Of a stretch of 64,000 bases of DNA, positions 1-9,315 are shown one piece after another; within the stretch, counting starts at the first letter, position 1, and each line of letters opens with the position of its first letter. The translations under genes and the position numbers were made by a program. This DNA is from Acrocarpospora corrugata (GTDB lineage Bacteria; Actinomycetota; Actinomycetes; Streptosporangiales; Streptosporangiaceae), in NCBI RefSeq assembly GCF_009687845.1, contig NZ_BLAD01000040.1:1-64000 (forward strand), read 5' to 3'. The notes under the pieces were generated by a model, which made no database searches, was not told the origin of the DNA, and saw nothing but the letters and a program-made list of their open reading frames with translations.

Positions 1-1
1 G

Positions 2-376
2 GCGGGGCGGGAGCTGCTCGGGCATCCGCGGCTAGCGGCGGCGCCGGACGCGACCAGGCAGCTGGCGGCGGGTGAGGTGGACGCGCGGCTGCTGAGCGCG
101 CTGGCGGCGATCACCGCTTCCCATCGGCTGTACGTGCGGGCGTTCGGGGACCCGGGCGCGGATCCCGGGGTGCCGCTGCGCAGCGTGGAGATCAGCTCCA
201 TCGACGGACACAAGCCCTCAAAAACCAAAATTTCGGGAATTGTCAGGTTCTTGGATGCGCAGCAATCACAATTCCATCCCATAGAGGTCAAACTGGCTCA
301 GCCGAGTGACGCAGCGTCCACAATCCTGCGCATCCGGTATTCCGCACCGAGCCCGACGGGCTCCCTCTCCTCCTGA
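2..376 (+). CDS. Hypothetical protein, C-terminal part (5' end outside window)
   Basis: The frame is open from the left edge of the window to a TGA at 374-376, so this is the last 124 codons of a gene that begins outside. The visible part is alanine- and arginine-rich at first, then has a beta-strand-like tail (VEISSIDGHKPS, then ILRIRYSAP). I recognise no family. It sits 20 bases before a DUF4397 gene and a class F sortase gene on the same strand, so it may belong to the same surface-protein operon. A downstream ATG at codon 26 (position 77) also exists, but the frame upstream stays open with the same composition, which favours a partial gene. Confidence 0.55.
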   Translation, partial: AGRELLGHPRLAAAPDATRQLAAGEVDARLLSALAAITASHRLYVRAFGDPGADPGVPLRSVEISSIDGHKPSKTKISGIVRFLDAQQSQFHPIEVKLAQPSDAASTILRIRYSAPSPTGSLSS

Positions 377-396
377 ACCCCAGGGAGCTGGCCCTC

Positions 397-1203
397 ATGA
401 TCCTGCCGCGTATCGCCCTTCTCGTCACTTTCTTCCTCGGGCTTTCGATCCCCGCGCACGCCGAGAGTGCCGCCGTCGGGCACGTCCGGCTGGCGCATCT
501 GTCGCCGGACACGCCGGCGGTGGACGTGTATCTGTATCCGTTCGGCGGGAGCGCTCCGAAACTGGTGCTCAAGGCGGTGCCGTACGGGGGCGTCTCGCCG
601 TACCAGAACCTGAACGCGGGGCAGTACACGGTGGCGATGCGCCCGGCGGGGGCGGGGGCGAGCACGCCGCCGGTGCTGTCGGCGAACGTGCGGGTGGCGG
701 GGGGCAACGCGTACACGGTGGCGGGGATGGGTCCGTACCAGAGCATCCGGCTGCAGGTGCTGCCTGACTCGATGGCGCTGCCGTCGGGGAAGGCGGGGCT
801 GCGGGTGATCGCGGCGTCGCTGAAGGAGCGGACGCTGAAGGTGACGGCGGGCGGCGCGGTGTTCGAGGAGGAGCTGCGGTTCGCGAACACGCCTGACTAC
901 CGGCCGGTCGACGCGGCCACGCAGAAGATCACGGTGGCCGCGGGGTCGGGGTCGGCCAGCGCGGACGTCGTGCTCGCGCCGGGCAGCACGAACACGGTCG
1001 TGGTGCTGGACGGTAAGAGCGGCCTGGACATCCTGAGCCTCCAGGACGCCGCGGCGCCGGGGGTGACGCCGAAGGGCGCGGTGGACACCGGCCTGGGCGG
1101 CCTCGCCACCCGGGACACCCCGCGCGGCATCGGGGTCGCGATCGTGCTCGCCGGCATCGCCCTGACCCTGTCGGTCGTCCTGCGCCGCCGCCGCGTGACC
1201 TGA
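397..1203 (+). CDS. DUF4397 domain surface protein
   Basis: 268 residues. A signal peptide ends near residue 22 (hydrophobic stretch, then PAHA). The DUF4397 motif follows: VRLAHLSPDTPAVDVYLYPF, then a compact beta domain to about residue 125, with a second beta-rich stretch to about 220. A single membrane helix (about 243-262) is followed by the basic tail RRRRVT, so the protein is probably anchored in the membrane with its domains outside. A GGGAG ribosome site lies before the ATG. The stop is one base before the sortase start, a pairing common in actinobacteria. No LPXTG motif is visible, so whether the sortase acts on this protein is open. Confidence 0.85.
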   Translation: MILPRIALLVTFFLGLSIPAHAESAAVGHVRLAHLSPDTPAVDVYLYPFGGSAPKLVLKAVPYGGVSPYQNLNAGQYTVAMRPAGAGASTPPVLSANVRVAGGNAYTVAGMGPYQSIRLQVLPDSMALPSGKAGLRVIAASLKERTLKVTAGGAVFEEELRFANTPDYRPVDAATQKITVAAGSGSASADVVLAPGSTNTVVVLDGKSGLDILSLQDAAAPGVTPKGAVDTGLGGLATRDTPRGIGVAIVLAGIALTLSVVLRRRRVT

Positions 1204-1204
1204 C

Positions 1205-1795
1205 ATGCGGCGCGCCCTGCCGGCCGCCCTGCTGGTGGCCGTCCTGGCGGGTTGCGGCACCACCCGCCCGTCCCCGGCGCCCACCCTGGCCACCCCGGTT
1301 CCGGGCTGGTCGGCGGTGCGGGGCCAGGTCGCGGTGGTCTCCCCGCCGGTACGGCACGCCGAACCCGTCTCCGTCTCGATGCCCGCCATCGGCGTCAGGA
1401 GCGCGCTGGAACGGCTCACCCTGGACCCGAAGGGCGTGATGATCCCGCCGGTCGAGGCGGCGGTGGCCGGCTGGTTCTCGGCGGGGGTACGGCCGGGCGA
1501 CCCGGGCCCCGCCGTGATCGCCGGGCATCTGGACAGCCGGTCGGGCCCGGGGATCTTCGCCCGGCTCGGGAAGCTGAAGCGTGGCGACGTCGTGCACGTG
1601 GACCTCGCCGACGGCACCAGGGTCCGGTTCCGGATCGACGAGGTCCGCGTCTACCCGAAGGACGAGTTCCCGACCGAGGCCGTCTACGGCCCGACCCACG
1701 ACGCCCAGCTGCGCCTGATCACCTGTGGCGGCTCGTTCGACGCGGGCCGGGGTCACTACGCCGACAACGTGATCGCCTTCGCCTCGCTCGGCTAG
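1205..1795 (+). CDS. Class F sortase, lipoprotein-like
   Basis: 196 residues. The N-terminus ends in a lipobox (VLAGC, Cys17), so the enzyme is probably lipid-anchored on the outer face of the membrane. The sortase fold follows, with catalytic His108 in AGHLDS, Cys174 in ITCGG and Arg182 in DAGRGH, the arrangement of class F sortases. Sortases cleave sorting signals and join proteins to cell-wall or other amines. The start is one base after the DUF4397 stop, so the two are co-transcribed. The 3' end overlaps the convergent kinase gene by 4 bases. No sorting-signal substrate is visible among complete genes of this window. Confidence 0.88.
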   Translation: MRRALPAALLVAVLAGCGTTRPSPAPTLATPVPGWSAVRGQVAVVSPPVRHAEPVSVSMPAIGVRSALERLTLDPKGVMIPPVEAAVAGWFSAGVRPGDPGPAVIAGHLDSRSGPGIFARLGKLKRGDVVHVDLADGTRVRFRIDEVRVYPKDEFPTEAVYGPTHDAQLRLITCGGSFDAGRGHYADNVIAFASLG

Positions 1796-3693
1796 AGCCG
1801 CCAGGTCCGTACAGTGCCGTCCCTGCTCCCGGCCACCAGCAGCGGCACCCCGTCCACCTCGGTGACGGCCACCGACGTGACCCACCCCTCCGGCCCGGAC
1901 AGCGGCCCGCCGAGCGGACGCCCCGAACCGAGATCCCAGACCCGGACCGTCCCGTCCCAGCTCCCGGTGACGGCCAACGGACGCCCGTCCAGCACGGTTG
2001 TGGCGACGGCGCTGATCCTGTCCGTGTGCCCCGGATACGGCTCCCCCACCGGCGCGCCCGTTTCGAGGTCGAGCACCCGCAGCGTGTTGTCCGGGGCGCC
2101 GGACACCACCACCGGCCGCCCGTTCACCTCCGCCAGGGCCAGCCGCGAGCCGGGCGCCGCGAACGGCCTGCCCACCGCCTCCCCCGTCCTGGCGTCCCAC
2201 CGGTGAACCATCCCGTCGAGGGCGGCAGTCACGATGATCTCCCGCCCGCCCATCCGCGACATGGCCACGTCCGACGCGCCGCCCCCCACCGCCAGCAGCA
2301 CCTCACCGGTGGCCAGGTCGATCACCTGCACCGCGTGCTGCCCGGCCGTGACGACGACCGGCTGCCCCTCCCGGCTGGCCACCGCCAGCGCCAGCACGTC
2401 ACCCGGCCGCCCGCCGAAGCCGATCGCCCGCCCGGTGACCAGATCGGAGAGCCACAGCCCCCGGCCGTACCCGCCGCAGACCAGCACCTGGCGGCCGCCC
2501 AGGTCGCCGAGGGCGACCGCGGAGATCGACAGCGCGCCGACCGTCCGGGCCCGCCCGACCGCCGCGCCGGTGCGCACGTCGGAGAGGCGCACGGTGCCGT
2601 CCCGGCCGGCCGAGACCGCCACCGGCAGCTCCCCGGCGGTGGCGGTGGCCAGGGCGAGGACTTCGCCGGTGTGGCCGGCGAAGGGCGTGCCGAGCGGCTC
2701 GCCGAAGCCGGGGCCGACGGTGGCCAGGGCCATCGGCGCGGCCCGCACGGCGGCGGGGACCACCGCAGGGCCGCGCGGCCACAGCGGGATCGCGATGGCC
2801 GCCCCGGCGGCGGCCACGGTGACGGCGGCCAGCGCGCCGAGCGCCCAGCGCGGGAGCAGGCGGCCACGGGGCTGGTCCGCCTCGTCCTCCAGGTGGACCA
2901 GCGTCATCAGGAGCTTGGCGGCGCTCGGCCGGGCCGCCGGATCCTTGGCCAGGCAGGCGCGGAGCACGCCGCGCAGCCGGGCGGGCACCTCGGCCAGGTC
3001 GGGTTCGCGGTGCATGATGCGGTTCATCACGGCCGGGATGGAGTCGTTGCCGAAGGCCGGGCGGCCGGTCGCGGCGAAGCTGAGGGTGACCGCCCAGCTG
3101 AACACGTCCGAGGCGGGGCCGGGGCGGCGGCCCGCCAGCTGCTCCGGCGACATGTACGCGGGCGAGCCCTGCACCCGGCTGGCCTCGGTCCCGGCGGCGT
3201 CCACCACCTGCGCGATGCCGAAGTCGATCACCCGCGGGCCGTCCGCGCCGAGCAGCACGTTGGCGGGCTTGAAGTCGCGGTGCACGATCCCGGCCCGGTG
3301 CACGGCGGCCAGCGCGGCGGCCGTGCCGACCGCGAGCCGGTCCAGCGCGCCCGCGTCCCGCGGGCCCTCCCGGCGGACGAGCTCGTCCAGCGACTCGCCG
3401 TCCACGTATTCGCTCACGATGTACGGCCGGGCGTGGGTGATGTCGGCGTCGATCACCCGGGCGGTGCAGAATTCGGCCACCCGCCGGGCCGCCGCCACCT
3501 CGTTGAAGAAACGCCGCTCCGCGTCGGCCCGCTCGAAGAACCGGGCGTGCAGGACCTTCACCGCGACCGGCGTCCCGGTGGCCGTCTCGCCGTGGAAGAC
3601 CGTGCCCTGGCCACCCTCGCCGATGAGCCCGGTGAGCCGGTACTCCCCCAGCTGCTCGGGATCCCCCGGCCGCAACGGTCGGGGCGGCGGCAT
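1792..3693 (-). CDS. Membrane serine/threonine protein kinase with WD40 repeats
   Basis: 633 residues from the ATG at 3693, chosen because GGAGGT lies 5 bases upstream; an in-frame ATG 45 bases earlier lacks this. Residues 18-275 form a Hanks-type kinase: glycine loop GEGGQGTVF, Lys46, HRDFKPAN with catalytic Asp140, DFG at Asp157, SPEQLAG. One membrane helix lies near 295-312 (GALAAVTVAAAGAAIAIPLW). The rest is a beta-propeller of WD40-type repeats (for example GHTDRISAVA, GSWDGTVRVWDL). Known family role: transmembrane signalling in which the extracellular propeller senses a ligand or the cell wall. It ends 4 bases inside the convergent sortase gene. Confidence 0.9.
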   Translation of the reverse strand: MPPPRPLRPGDPEQLGEYRLTGLIGEGGQGTVFHGETATGTPVAVKVLHARFFERADAERRFFNEVAAARRVAEFCTARVIDADITHARPYIVSEYVDGESLDELVRREGPRDAGALDRLAVGTAAALAAVHRAGIVHRDFKPANVLLGADGPRVIDFGIAQVVDAAGTEASRVQGSPAYMSPEQLAGRRPGPASDVFSWAVTLSFAATGRPAFGNDSIPAVMNRIMHREPDLAEVPARLRGVLRACLAKDPAARPSAAKLLMTLVHLEDEADQPRGRLLPRWALGALAAVTVAAAGAAIAIPLWPRGPAVVPAAVRAAPMALATVGPGFGEPLGTPFAGHTGEVLALATATAGELPVAVSAGRDGTVRLSDVRTGAAVGRARTVGALSISAVALGDLGGRQVLVCGGYGRGLWLSDLVTGRAIGFGGRPGDVLALAVASREGQPVVVTAGQHAVQVIDLATGEVLLAVGGGASDVAMSRMGGREIIVTAALDGMVHRWDARTGEAVGRPFAAPGSRLALAEVNGRPVVVSGAPDNTLRVLDLETGAPVGEPYPGHTDRISAVATTVLDGRPLAVTGSWDGTVRVWDLGSGRPLGGPLSGPEGWVTSVAVTEVDGVPLLVAGSRDGTVRTWRL

Positions 3694-3772
3694 GGCGACC
3701 TCCACGTGCGACGACGAGCATGACGATAGGCCAAACAACCTGTTCCCGAAACCGCCCGAAGAACGCGTGAAC

Positions 3773-3778
3773 TATTCT
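3773..3778 (+). promoter_or_regulatory. Putative -10 box of a leaderless gene
   Basis: TATTCT ends 7 bases before the GTG start of the DUF4253 gene. No Shine-Dalgarno sequence lies between. That spacing puts the likely transcription start at or next to the start codon, which is frequent in actinobacteria. The -35 region is not clear. Confidence 0.35.
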
Positions 3779-3785
3779 CTTCGCC

Positions 3786-4610
3786 GTGCCGGTTAGGAAA
3801 GGGCAGTTGCCACCCGAGATACGCGAGCTTTTCGCCGACGACGGCGAAGGGCGGTCCCTGGGCGTGGATCTGCCGGAAGGGGCGGCGGTCTGGCCCGACC
3901 CGAACTTCGAGCGGCGGCGCGACCACCGCCGTCCGGCGTTCTGGCTGAGCGACGACCCGGTCTCCGGCGAGCTGTGGGCGCGGCTGCGGGCCGAGCATCC
4001 GGCGTCGGGGCTGTGGCCGCTGCTGCTGGAGGAGTCGGTGCAGCCCTGGTCGATCGGGCAGATCGCGCCGGACACGGCCGCCGAGATCGACAACTTCCGG
4101 GCCGGCGACTTCATGGACGAGGTCTGGGCCGACTGGGTGGAGCAGGCCGACAAGGACCAGATCGGCAATCTGGAGCCGTTCGGACCGGTCTCCCCCGGTC
4201 TGGCCGAGCCGGGCACGCTGGTGGCCGAGCCGGGCGTGGTGGCCGACTGGTACGCCAAGGTGCTGTCCAGGAACGGCACGCCGCTCGGGCTGGTGGCCGC
4301 CGACCGGGGGGCCGACGCGCTGGCCGTGATGGGCTGGCAGGGCGCCATCAACCACAACGAGTGGACGGTCCCGCTGGCGGCGGTGCTGCGCAGCTGGGAG
4401 GAGCGGTTCGGGGTGCTGGTGGTCGGGGCGGGCTTCAACACCCTGGAGCTGAGCGTGGCCGCGCCACCCACCGGCGGGCTGCACGCGCTGCACGTGGCGG
4501 CCGAGCACTGGACGTTCTGCCCGGACAGCATCATCCAGGGGCCGGGCACCCTGGAGGACTACGCGGAGCAGATCCGGGGCAAGCACGCCTGGTCGTTCTG
4601 GTGGGACTGA
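3786..4610 (+). CDS. DUF4253 domain-containing protein
   Basis: 274 residues from a GTG start. The C-terminal 100 or so residues match the DUF4253 pattern seen in actinobacteria: LVAADRGADALAVMGWQG, then WEERFGVLVVGAGFNTLELS and HWTFCPD near the end. The N-terminal half is acidic and unlike any family I know. No signal peptide or membrane segment is visible, so it is predicted cytoplasmic. The function of DUF4253 is unknown to me. The gene is divergent from the WD40 kinase (93 bases between starts) and ends at a strong hairpin shared with the convergent glucanase gene. Confidence 0.8.
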   Translation: MPVRKGQLPPEIRELFADDGEGRSLGVDLPEGAAVWPDPNFERRRDHRRPAFWLSDDPVSGELWARLRAEHPASGLWPLLLEESVQPWSIGQIAPDTAAEIDNFRAGDFMDEVWADWVEQADKDQIGNLEPFGPVSPGLAEPGTLVAEPGVVADWYAKVLSRNGTPLGLVAADRGADALAVMGWQGAINHNEWTVPLAAVLRSWEERFGVLVVGAGFNTLELSVAAPPTGGLHALHVAAEHWTFCPDSIIQGPGTLEDYAEQIRGKHAWSFWWD

Positions 4611-4613
4611 CGG

Positions 4614-4649
4614 CGGTGCCGCCGGAGGTCGAGACCTCCGGCGGCACCG
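4614..4649. terminator. Bidirectional hairpin terminator
   Basis: A perfect inverted repeat: stem 4614-4630 pairs with 4633-4649 around a tiny GA loop (17 base pairs, arms starting CGGTGCCGCC). It lies between the convergent DUF4253 and GH87 genes, 4 and 14 bases from their stops. There is no U-tract, as usual for high-GC actinobacteria. Confidence 0.75.
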
Positions 4650-4662
4650 TCGTCAATGGGGA

Positions 4663-7600
4663 TCAGTTGGTGTTGATGGTGAATGTCGACGTGGTGTTCT
4701 TGATGTTCTGGAAGTTGTTGCTCAGCACCAGGTTGTTGAAGGTGGCCGAGCCGACCGCCGGGCCCTGACCCGGCTCGGGCAGCTCGTTCGCCCAGATGCC
4801 GAACCCGGACTTGGCGTCGAAGGCGTCGCCGCTCTTCTGCGCGCCGGTGATGGTGATGTTGGTGAGGATCGTGTCCGTGACCGGGTTCTCCGGGGTCGAC
4901 CCGGTGTACTTGGTCTGGAACATGATCCCGCTGTAGGTCGGGTCGACGATGTCGACGTTGCTGATCCGGATGCCGCGGAACTCCTTGGAGGCCGAGAACA
5001 GCCAGATCGCCGGGAAGGTCTGCGCGCCCCAGAAGTGGCCGCCGGACCGGATGATCGAGATGTTCTCCAGCACCGTCGGCGTGGTGCCGAAGCCCCGGAA
5101 CTGGTAGCCGAAGTCGAGCGAGGAGACCGTGATGCCGGAGTAGGTCAGCGTGTCGGCGATGTAGATGTTGCGGAAGGTGTTGTCGAAGCCGCCGTACACG
5201 GCCAGGCCGGCCGCGCGCCACGGGGTGGTCACCGAGAGGTTCTCCCAGAGGTTGCCCGTGTTGTCGCCCTGGACGATGTCGACCGCGTTGAACAGGGCGA
5301 AGGCGTCGTCACCCGTGGAGCGGGCGTCGATGTTCCTGACCGTGTTGTTGCGGCTGTTGTTCGTCAGGTTGAGGCCGTCGGCGTACATGTTGCGGACGCG
5401 GCTGTTGGTCAGCGTCAGGTTGCTGACGTTGGTGCCCCAGACCATGACCATCTGGTGTTCGATCCACATGTTGTCGATCGTGATGTTGCTCACGCCGGTC
5501 AGGTTCCAGACCTTGCCGGGACCGTCGTTGCGCTGGGTGTAGTTGCCGAACACCGCGAAGCCGCTGAAGGTGGTGCCGTTCGCCGACGACTGCATGTCGA
5601 AGCCGATGTCGGTGTTCTCCTGGCCGGTCGGGGCGTAGAACCTGGTGTACCAGGGGCCGGCGCCGACGACCTTGATGGCCTTGCCGTAGACGGTGACCTT
5701 GCTCGACACCTGGTAGTCGCCGGCGGGCAGGTAGACGCCCTCCCAGCCGGTCTCCATCCGCGCCTTGTCGAGGGCGGCGGTGACGGCCTGCTGGGTGAAG
5801 CCGGTCGGCACGACGTACTTCGCCGGGTCGGGGTTGGCGATCGGGGCGACCTGCTCGGTGTCGATGAAGTCGATCGCGTAGGTGGTGTCGTTGCCCGGGT
5901 CCTTCTGGAGACGGATCTTCGTGCCGACCGGGAACGAGCTGTTCAGGAAGACGTTGGCCTCGTCGTAGATGTGACGCGGGCCGCCGGAGCCGGGCGAGTT
6001 GTTCGGGCTCGCCTCGTTGCCGTACTGCCACACGTACTTGGAGGTCAGGTTGATCGCCTTGTGGAAGGTGCCGTTGACGTAGACGTTCAGCGAGGAGTTG
6101 ATGCCGCCGCCGCCCGCCGAGTCGGGGATGGAGAAGCGGGTCACCAGGGTGTTGGTGGGCGCCCGGGTGGTGAACTCGACGAACGCGCCGTTGGTGTTCA
6201 GGGTGACGGCGCGGCGGCCGCTGGCCTCACCGCCGAGGTCGCCGATGGTGCGGTTCGGGCCGACGATGCCGGCGCCGCCGCCGCGTACGGCGTCCTCCGC
6301 CTCCAGGTGGTCGTACGGCATGTTCGCGCCGCGGCCCACGAAGAGACTGGTGTTGGTGGTGTTGTTGGCCTGCTTGACCGGCAGTTCGTTGGCGTCGTTG
6401 GCCAGCACGACGCGGACCGTGAAGCGTCCGTTGGCGGCCGTCCAGGTGCCGAGGCCGATCGGGGCTGCGGTGGCGCCGGCGTTGATGACGCCGGTGTGCG
6501 TGCCGGTCAGCGTGCGGACCACGGTGCCCTGGTCGTTGAGGACGGTCAGGGTGATGCCGTGGGCGCCGCCGGCCGAGGCCACCGTGCCCTGGTTCCTGAT
6601 GCCGACGCTGAAGGTGACGGTCTGGCCGCCCGACGGGTTGCTGGGGGTCCAGGCCACCGGCGAGGCCACCAGGTCGGAGCTGTCGACCGGGCGGACGGTC
6701 AGCGCGGCCGGGTTGACGTACGCGTTGTTGCCGTCGTTCTGCTCGATGATGGTGTTGGCCTCGTCGACCTTGGCGTTCACCGAGTAGGCGGCGGCGTCGC
6801 GCGGGCCGATGTTGGCGGTCACGGTCGTCTGGGCGCCCGCGGCCAGCGCCGGCACGTTCACCGTGGCGACCCTGGTGGTGTCCAGGTAGAGGTTGACGCT
6901 GCTCGCCGGGGCGTTCGCGGTGCCGCTGTTGCGGACCACGGCCGACAGCGTGATGGCGTCGGTCTCGACCGGGGAGGCGGGCGACCAGGTGGCCGAGGTG
7001 ACGACCAGGTCGGGGTTGGGGGCGGGGGTGCCGAACACCTGGAACTCGGCGATCTGGCCGCCGGGCGCGCCGGTGTTGCTGTTGATCCGGATCTGCACGT
7101 CCGCGGTGGTCGCGGTCACCGGGATGGTGACGGTGTTCTGCGCGGCCGGGTTGAACGTGTAGTTCGCCGCCGACACCAGGTTGGTGTAGCCGGTGGCGGC
7201 CTGGTCGCGGCCCAGCACCTGGATGTTCTGGGTACGGGAGCCCCACGCGCTGGACGGGTTGAGCTTCAGCACCACCGAGGTGACGCTGGCGTTGGCGCCC
7301 AGCTTGACGGTGAGCACGCTCGGCCAGGTGCCGGACGCGCCCTCCCAGTAGGTGTCCAGGCTGCCGTCGTTGGCGTTGGCCGCCACGAACGTGTGGACGT
7401 GGCCGGACTCGACCATCTCCTTGCCGGTGGCCAGGTTGGTGCCCGGCGGGTTGGAGCCGGGCCGGGTCACCGAGTTGGACTCACCGGACTGGTTGCCGGC
7501 CGCGTCCTTGGCCCGGACGTAGTAGGTCACCGTGGCGGTGGCCGGCTGGGTGTCGGTGTAGGTGAGCACGTTGCCGGCGACCGAGGCCGCGACGGTGCCG

Positions 7601-8955
7601 TTGCGGTAGACGTCGTAGCCGGTGACGCCGACGTTGTCGGTCGAGGCGGTCCACGCCAGCCGGATCTGGCCGGAGCCCGGCTCGGTGTAGGTCAGGTTGC
7701 CGGGCACGGTCGGGTTCTGGGTGTCGCCGCTCTGGCCCTGGCGGGTGACGGTGTTGCTGTTGCCCGACACGAGGCTGGCGGCGTCCTTGGCCCGCACGAA
7801 GTAGGTCACCGTGGCGCTGACCGGCTGGGTGTCGGTGTAGGTGGTGACGTTGCCGACGCTGGCCCGTAGCGTGTTGTTGGCGTAGATGTCATACCCGGTC
7901 ACGCCGACGTTGTCAGTGGCGGCGGTCCAGGTCAGGCGGACCTGGCCGGCGGTCTGCTCGGTGAAGGCCAGGTTGGCAGGCGCCGTCGGCGGCTGGGTGT
8001 CACCGGTGGTCGGGCCGTACACCTCGAACTCGGAGATCTGGCCGGCCGCCCAGCCGGTGTTGGCGGTGATGTTCAGCCGCACGTACCGGGTGGTGGTGGT
8101 GCCGCTGAAGTTGATCGTCACCGTGTTGCCGTTGGCCGGGTTGAACACGTAACCCGCCGAGGCGACGATGTCGGTGAACGTCGAGCCGTTCTGGCTGCCC
8201 TGAACGGCGAGCGTCTGGGTCCTGGTGGCCCAGCCGGAGGCCGGCAGCTTCAGCACGACCCGGTTGACCGGCAGGGAGGCGCCGAGGTCGACCTGGAGCC
8301 ACTCGGGGAAGACGTTGTTGTTGCTCTCCCAGTAGGTGGCCTGGTTGAGGTCGTTGGCGTTGCTCGCCACGTAGTTCTGGGAGACGCTGCTGCCCGTCAT
8401 GGTCTTGCCCTGGGCGAGGTTGGCGGAACCTCCGGTGCTGGTTCCGTACACCTCCAGCTCCGAGAGCTGACCGGCGGGCCAGCCGTTGTTGGCCGTGATG
8501 TTGATCCGGAGGTACCGGGTCGAAACGGCCGGGAAGTTGATGGTCACGGTGTTGCTCGTGGCCGGGTTGAACGTGTAGCCGGCCGAGCCGACGATCGTGG
8601 CGTAGCTGGTGCCGTCGTTGCTGCCCTGGACCGACAGGGTGATGGTCCTGGTCTGCCAGGCGGGGTCGTTGGGCAGCTTCAGGATGACCTGGTCGATGCT
8701 GGTGGCGCTGCCGAGGTCCACCTGGGCCCACTGCGGGAAGCTGTTGTTGGTGCTCTCCCAGTAGGTGGCCTGGTTGCCGTCGTTGATGCTGCCCGCCGCG
8801 TGACCCGCGGTCGAGGAGCTGGCCGCGGCCGTCTTGCCGAGGCTGAGGTTGGGCCCGCCCGCGGCGGCGGCCGGGACGACCGACCCCGCGAGGACGAGAA
8901 GGCCGGCCGCGAGCGCGGCTGCGACCATGCGTAACGGTCCGTGCGTCTTTCTCAT
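4663..8955 (-). CDS. Secreted multimodular GH87 alpha-1,3-glucanase (mutanase/mycodextranase)
   Basis: 1430 residues with a signal peptide (about 1-32). Order: discoidin domains at about 35-171 and 178-315, fibronectin III repeats at about 320-410 and 415-505, a third discoidin domain at about 510-648, CARDB-type domains at about 650-760 and 764-880, then a beta-sandwich at about 884-1040 (HLEAEDAVRGG start) leading into a right-handed beta-helix to the C-terminus. The helix carries ADGLN with Asp1193 and TGDDA with Asp1216-Asp1217. This spacing resembles the three catalytic aspartates described for GH87 enzymes. The expected substrate is fungal-wall or dental alpha-1,3-glucan, with the N-terminal modules binding insoluble glucan. 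Transcribed alone. Confidence 0.85.
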   Translation of the reverse strand: MRKTHGPLRMVAAALAAGLLVLAGSVVPAAAAGGPNLSLGKTAAASSSTAGHAAGSINDGNQATYWESTNNSFPQWAQVDLGSATSIDQVILKLPNDPAWQTRTITLSVQGSNDGTSYATIVGSAGYTFNPATSNTVTINFPAVSTRYLRINITANNGWPAGQLSELEVYGTSTGGSANLAQGKTMTGSSVSQNYVASNANDLNQATYWESNNNVFPEWLQVDLGASLPVNRVVLKLPASGWATRTQTLAVQGSQNGSTFTDIVASAGYVFNPANGNTVTINFSGTTTTRYVRLNITANTGWAAGQISEFEVYGPTTGDTQPPTAPANLAFTEQTAGQVRLTWTAATDNVGVTGYDIYANNTLRASVGNVTTYTDTQPVSATVTYFVRAKDAASLVSGNSNTVTRQGQSGDTQNPTVPGNLTYTEPGSGQIRLAWTASTDNVGVTGYDVYRNGTVAASVAGNVLTYTDTQPATATVTYYVRAKDAAGNQSGESNSVTRPGSNPPGTNLATGKEMVESGHVHTFVAANANDGSLDTYWEGASGTWPSVLTVKLGANASVTSVVLKLNPSSAWGSRTQNIQVLGRDQAATGYTNLVSAANYTFNPAAQNTVTIPVTATTADVQIRINSNTGAPGGQIAEFQVFGTPAPNPDLVVTSATWSPASPVETDAITLSAVVRNSGTANAPASSVNLYLDTTRVATVNVPALAAGAQTTVTANIGPRDAAAYSVNAKVDEANTIIEQNDGNNAYVNPAALTVRPVDSSDLVASPVAWTPSNPSGGQTVTFSVGIRNQGTVASAGGAHGITLTVLNDQGTVVRTLTGTHTGVINAGATAAPIGLGTWTAANGRFTVRVVLANDANELPVKQANNTTNTSLFVGRGANMPYDHLEAEDAVRGGGAGIVGPNRTIGDLGGEASGRRAVTLNTNGAFVEFTTRAPTNTLVTRFSIPDSAGGGGINSSLNVYVNGTFHKAINLTSKYVWQYGNEASPNNSPGSGGPRHIYDEANVFLNSSFPVGTKIRLQKDPGNDTTYAIDFIDTEQVAPIANPDPAKYVVPTGFTQQAVTAALDKARMETGWEGVYLPAGDYQVSSKVTVYGKAIKVVGAGPWYTRFYAPTGQENTDIGFDMQSSANGTTFSGFAVFGNYTQRNDGPGKVWNLTGVSNITIDNMWIEHQMVMVWGTNVSNLTLTNSRVRNMYADGLNLTNNSRNNTVRNIDARSTGDDAFALFNAVDIVQGDNTGNLWENLSVTTPWRAAGLAVYGGFDNTFRNIYIADTLTYSGITVSSLDFGYQFRGFGTTPTVLENISIIRSGGHFWGAQTFPAIWLFSASKEFRGIRISNVDIVDPTYSGIMFQTKYTGSTPENPVTDTILTNITITGAQKSGDAFDAKSGFGIWANELPEPGQGPAVGSATFNNLVLSNNFQNIKNTTSTFTINTN

Positions 8956-9097
8956 CGCGTCTTCTATCTCTCGTCAGGAACGACAGGGGTGGGCCGGTGC
9001 AGCGCGTTGCCGTCACCGGACGCGGATGGGGGGCAGGTGCACGGACGCAGTGCATCCCTGAAGTTGCGAGGAACAGCGAGAAATTGAACAGCACTTT

Positions 9098-9110
9098 GCA
9101 AGATTCTTGC
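9098..9110. promoter_or_regulatory. Palindromic operator candidate upstream of the GH87 gene
   Basis: GCAAGATTCTTGC is a perfect 13-base palindrome (GCAAGA-T-TCTTGC), 143 bases upstream of the glucanase start, in an AT-richer part of the 360-base intergenic region 8956-9315. That region otherwise holds no gene I can support. A sugar-responsive repressor site is plausible but no regulator gene is adjacent. Confidence 0.3.
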
Positions 9111-9315
9111 GCAGCGCTGGCCAAAGGTTACATAGGGGATACGTGCCCGTCAACGGGTCGAAACGTGAGTGTTAGCCGCCCATGACACTTTGTGCGACGC
9201 ACTGTCGGCCCCGGCCGGGTCTTCGCTGGTCACGGACCGGAGCCGGCCGGGGACTGGGACGACCTCGGCCGGCCATCGACGAGCGTTTCATCACCTGATG
9301 AGCTAGATAGGAGGG

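Noticed and set aside
5035-7869. Very long open frame on the plus strand opposite the GH87 gene
   Set aside because: Its product is a Gly/Val/Arg-rich translation with no domain, exactly antisense to clear discoidin, CARDB and GH87 coding sequence; a usual artefact of high-GC codon bias.
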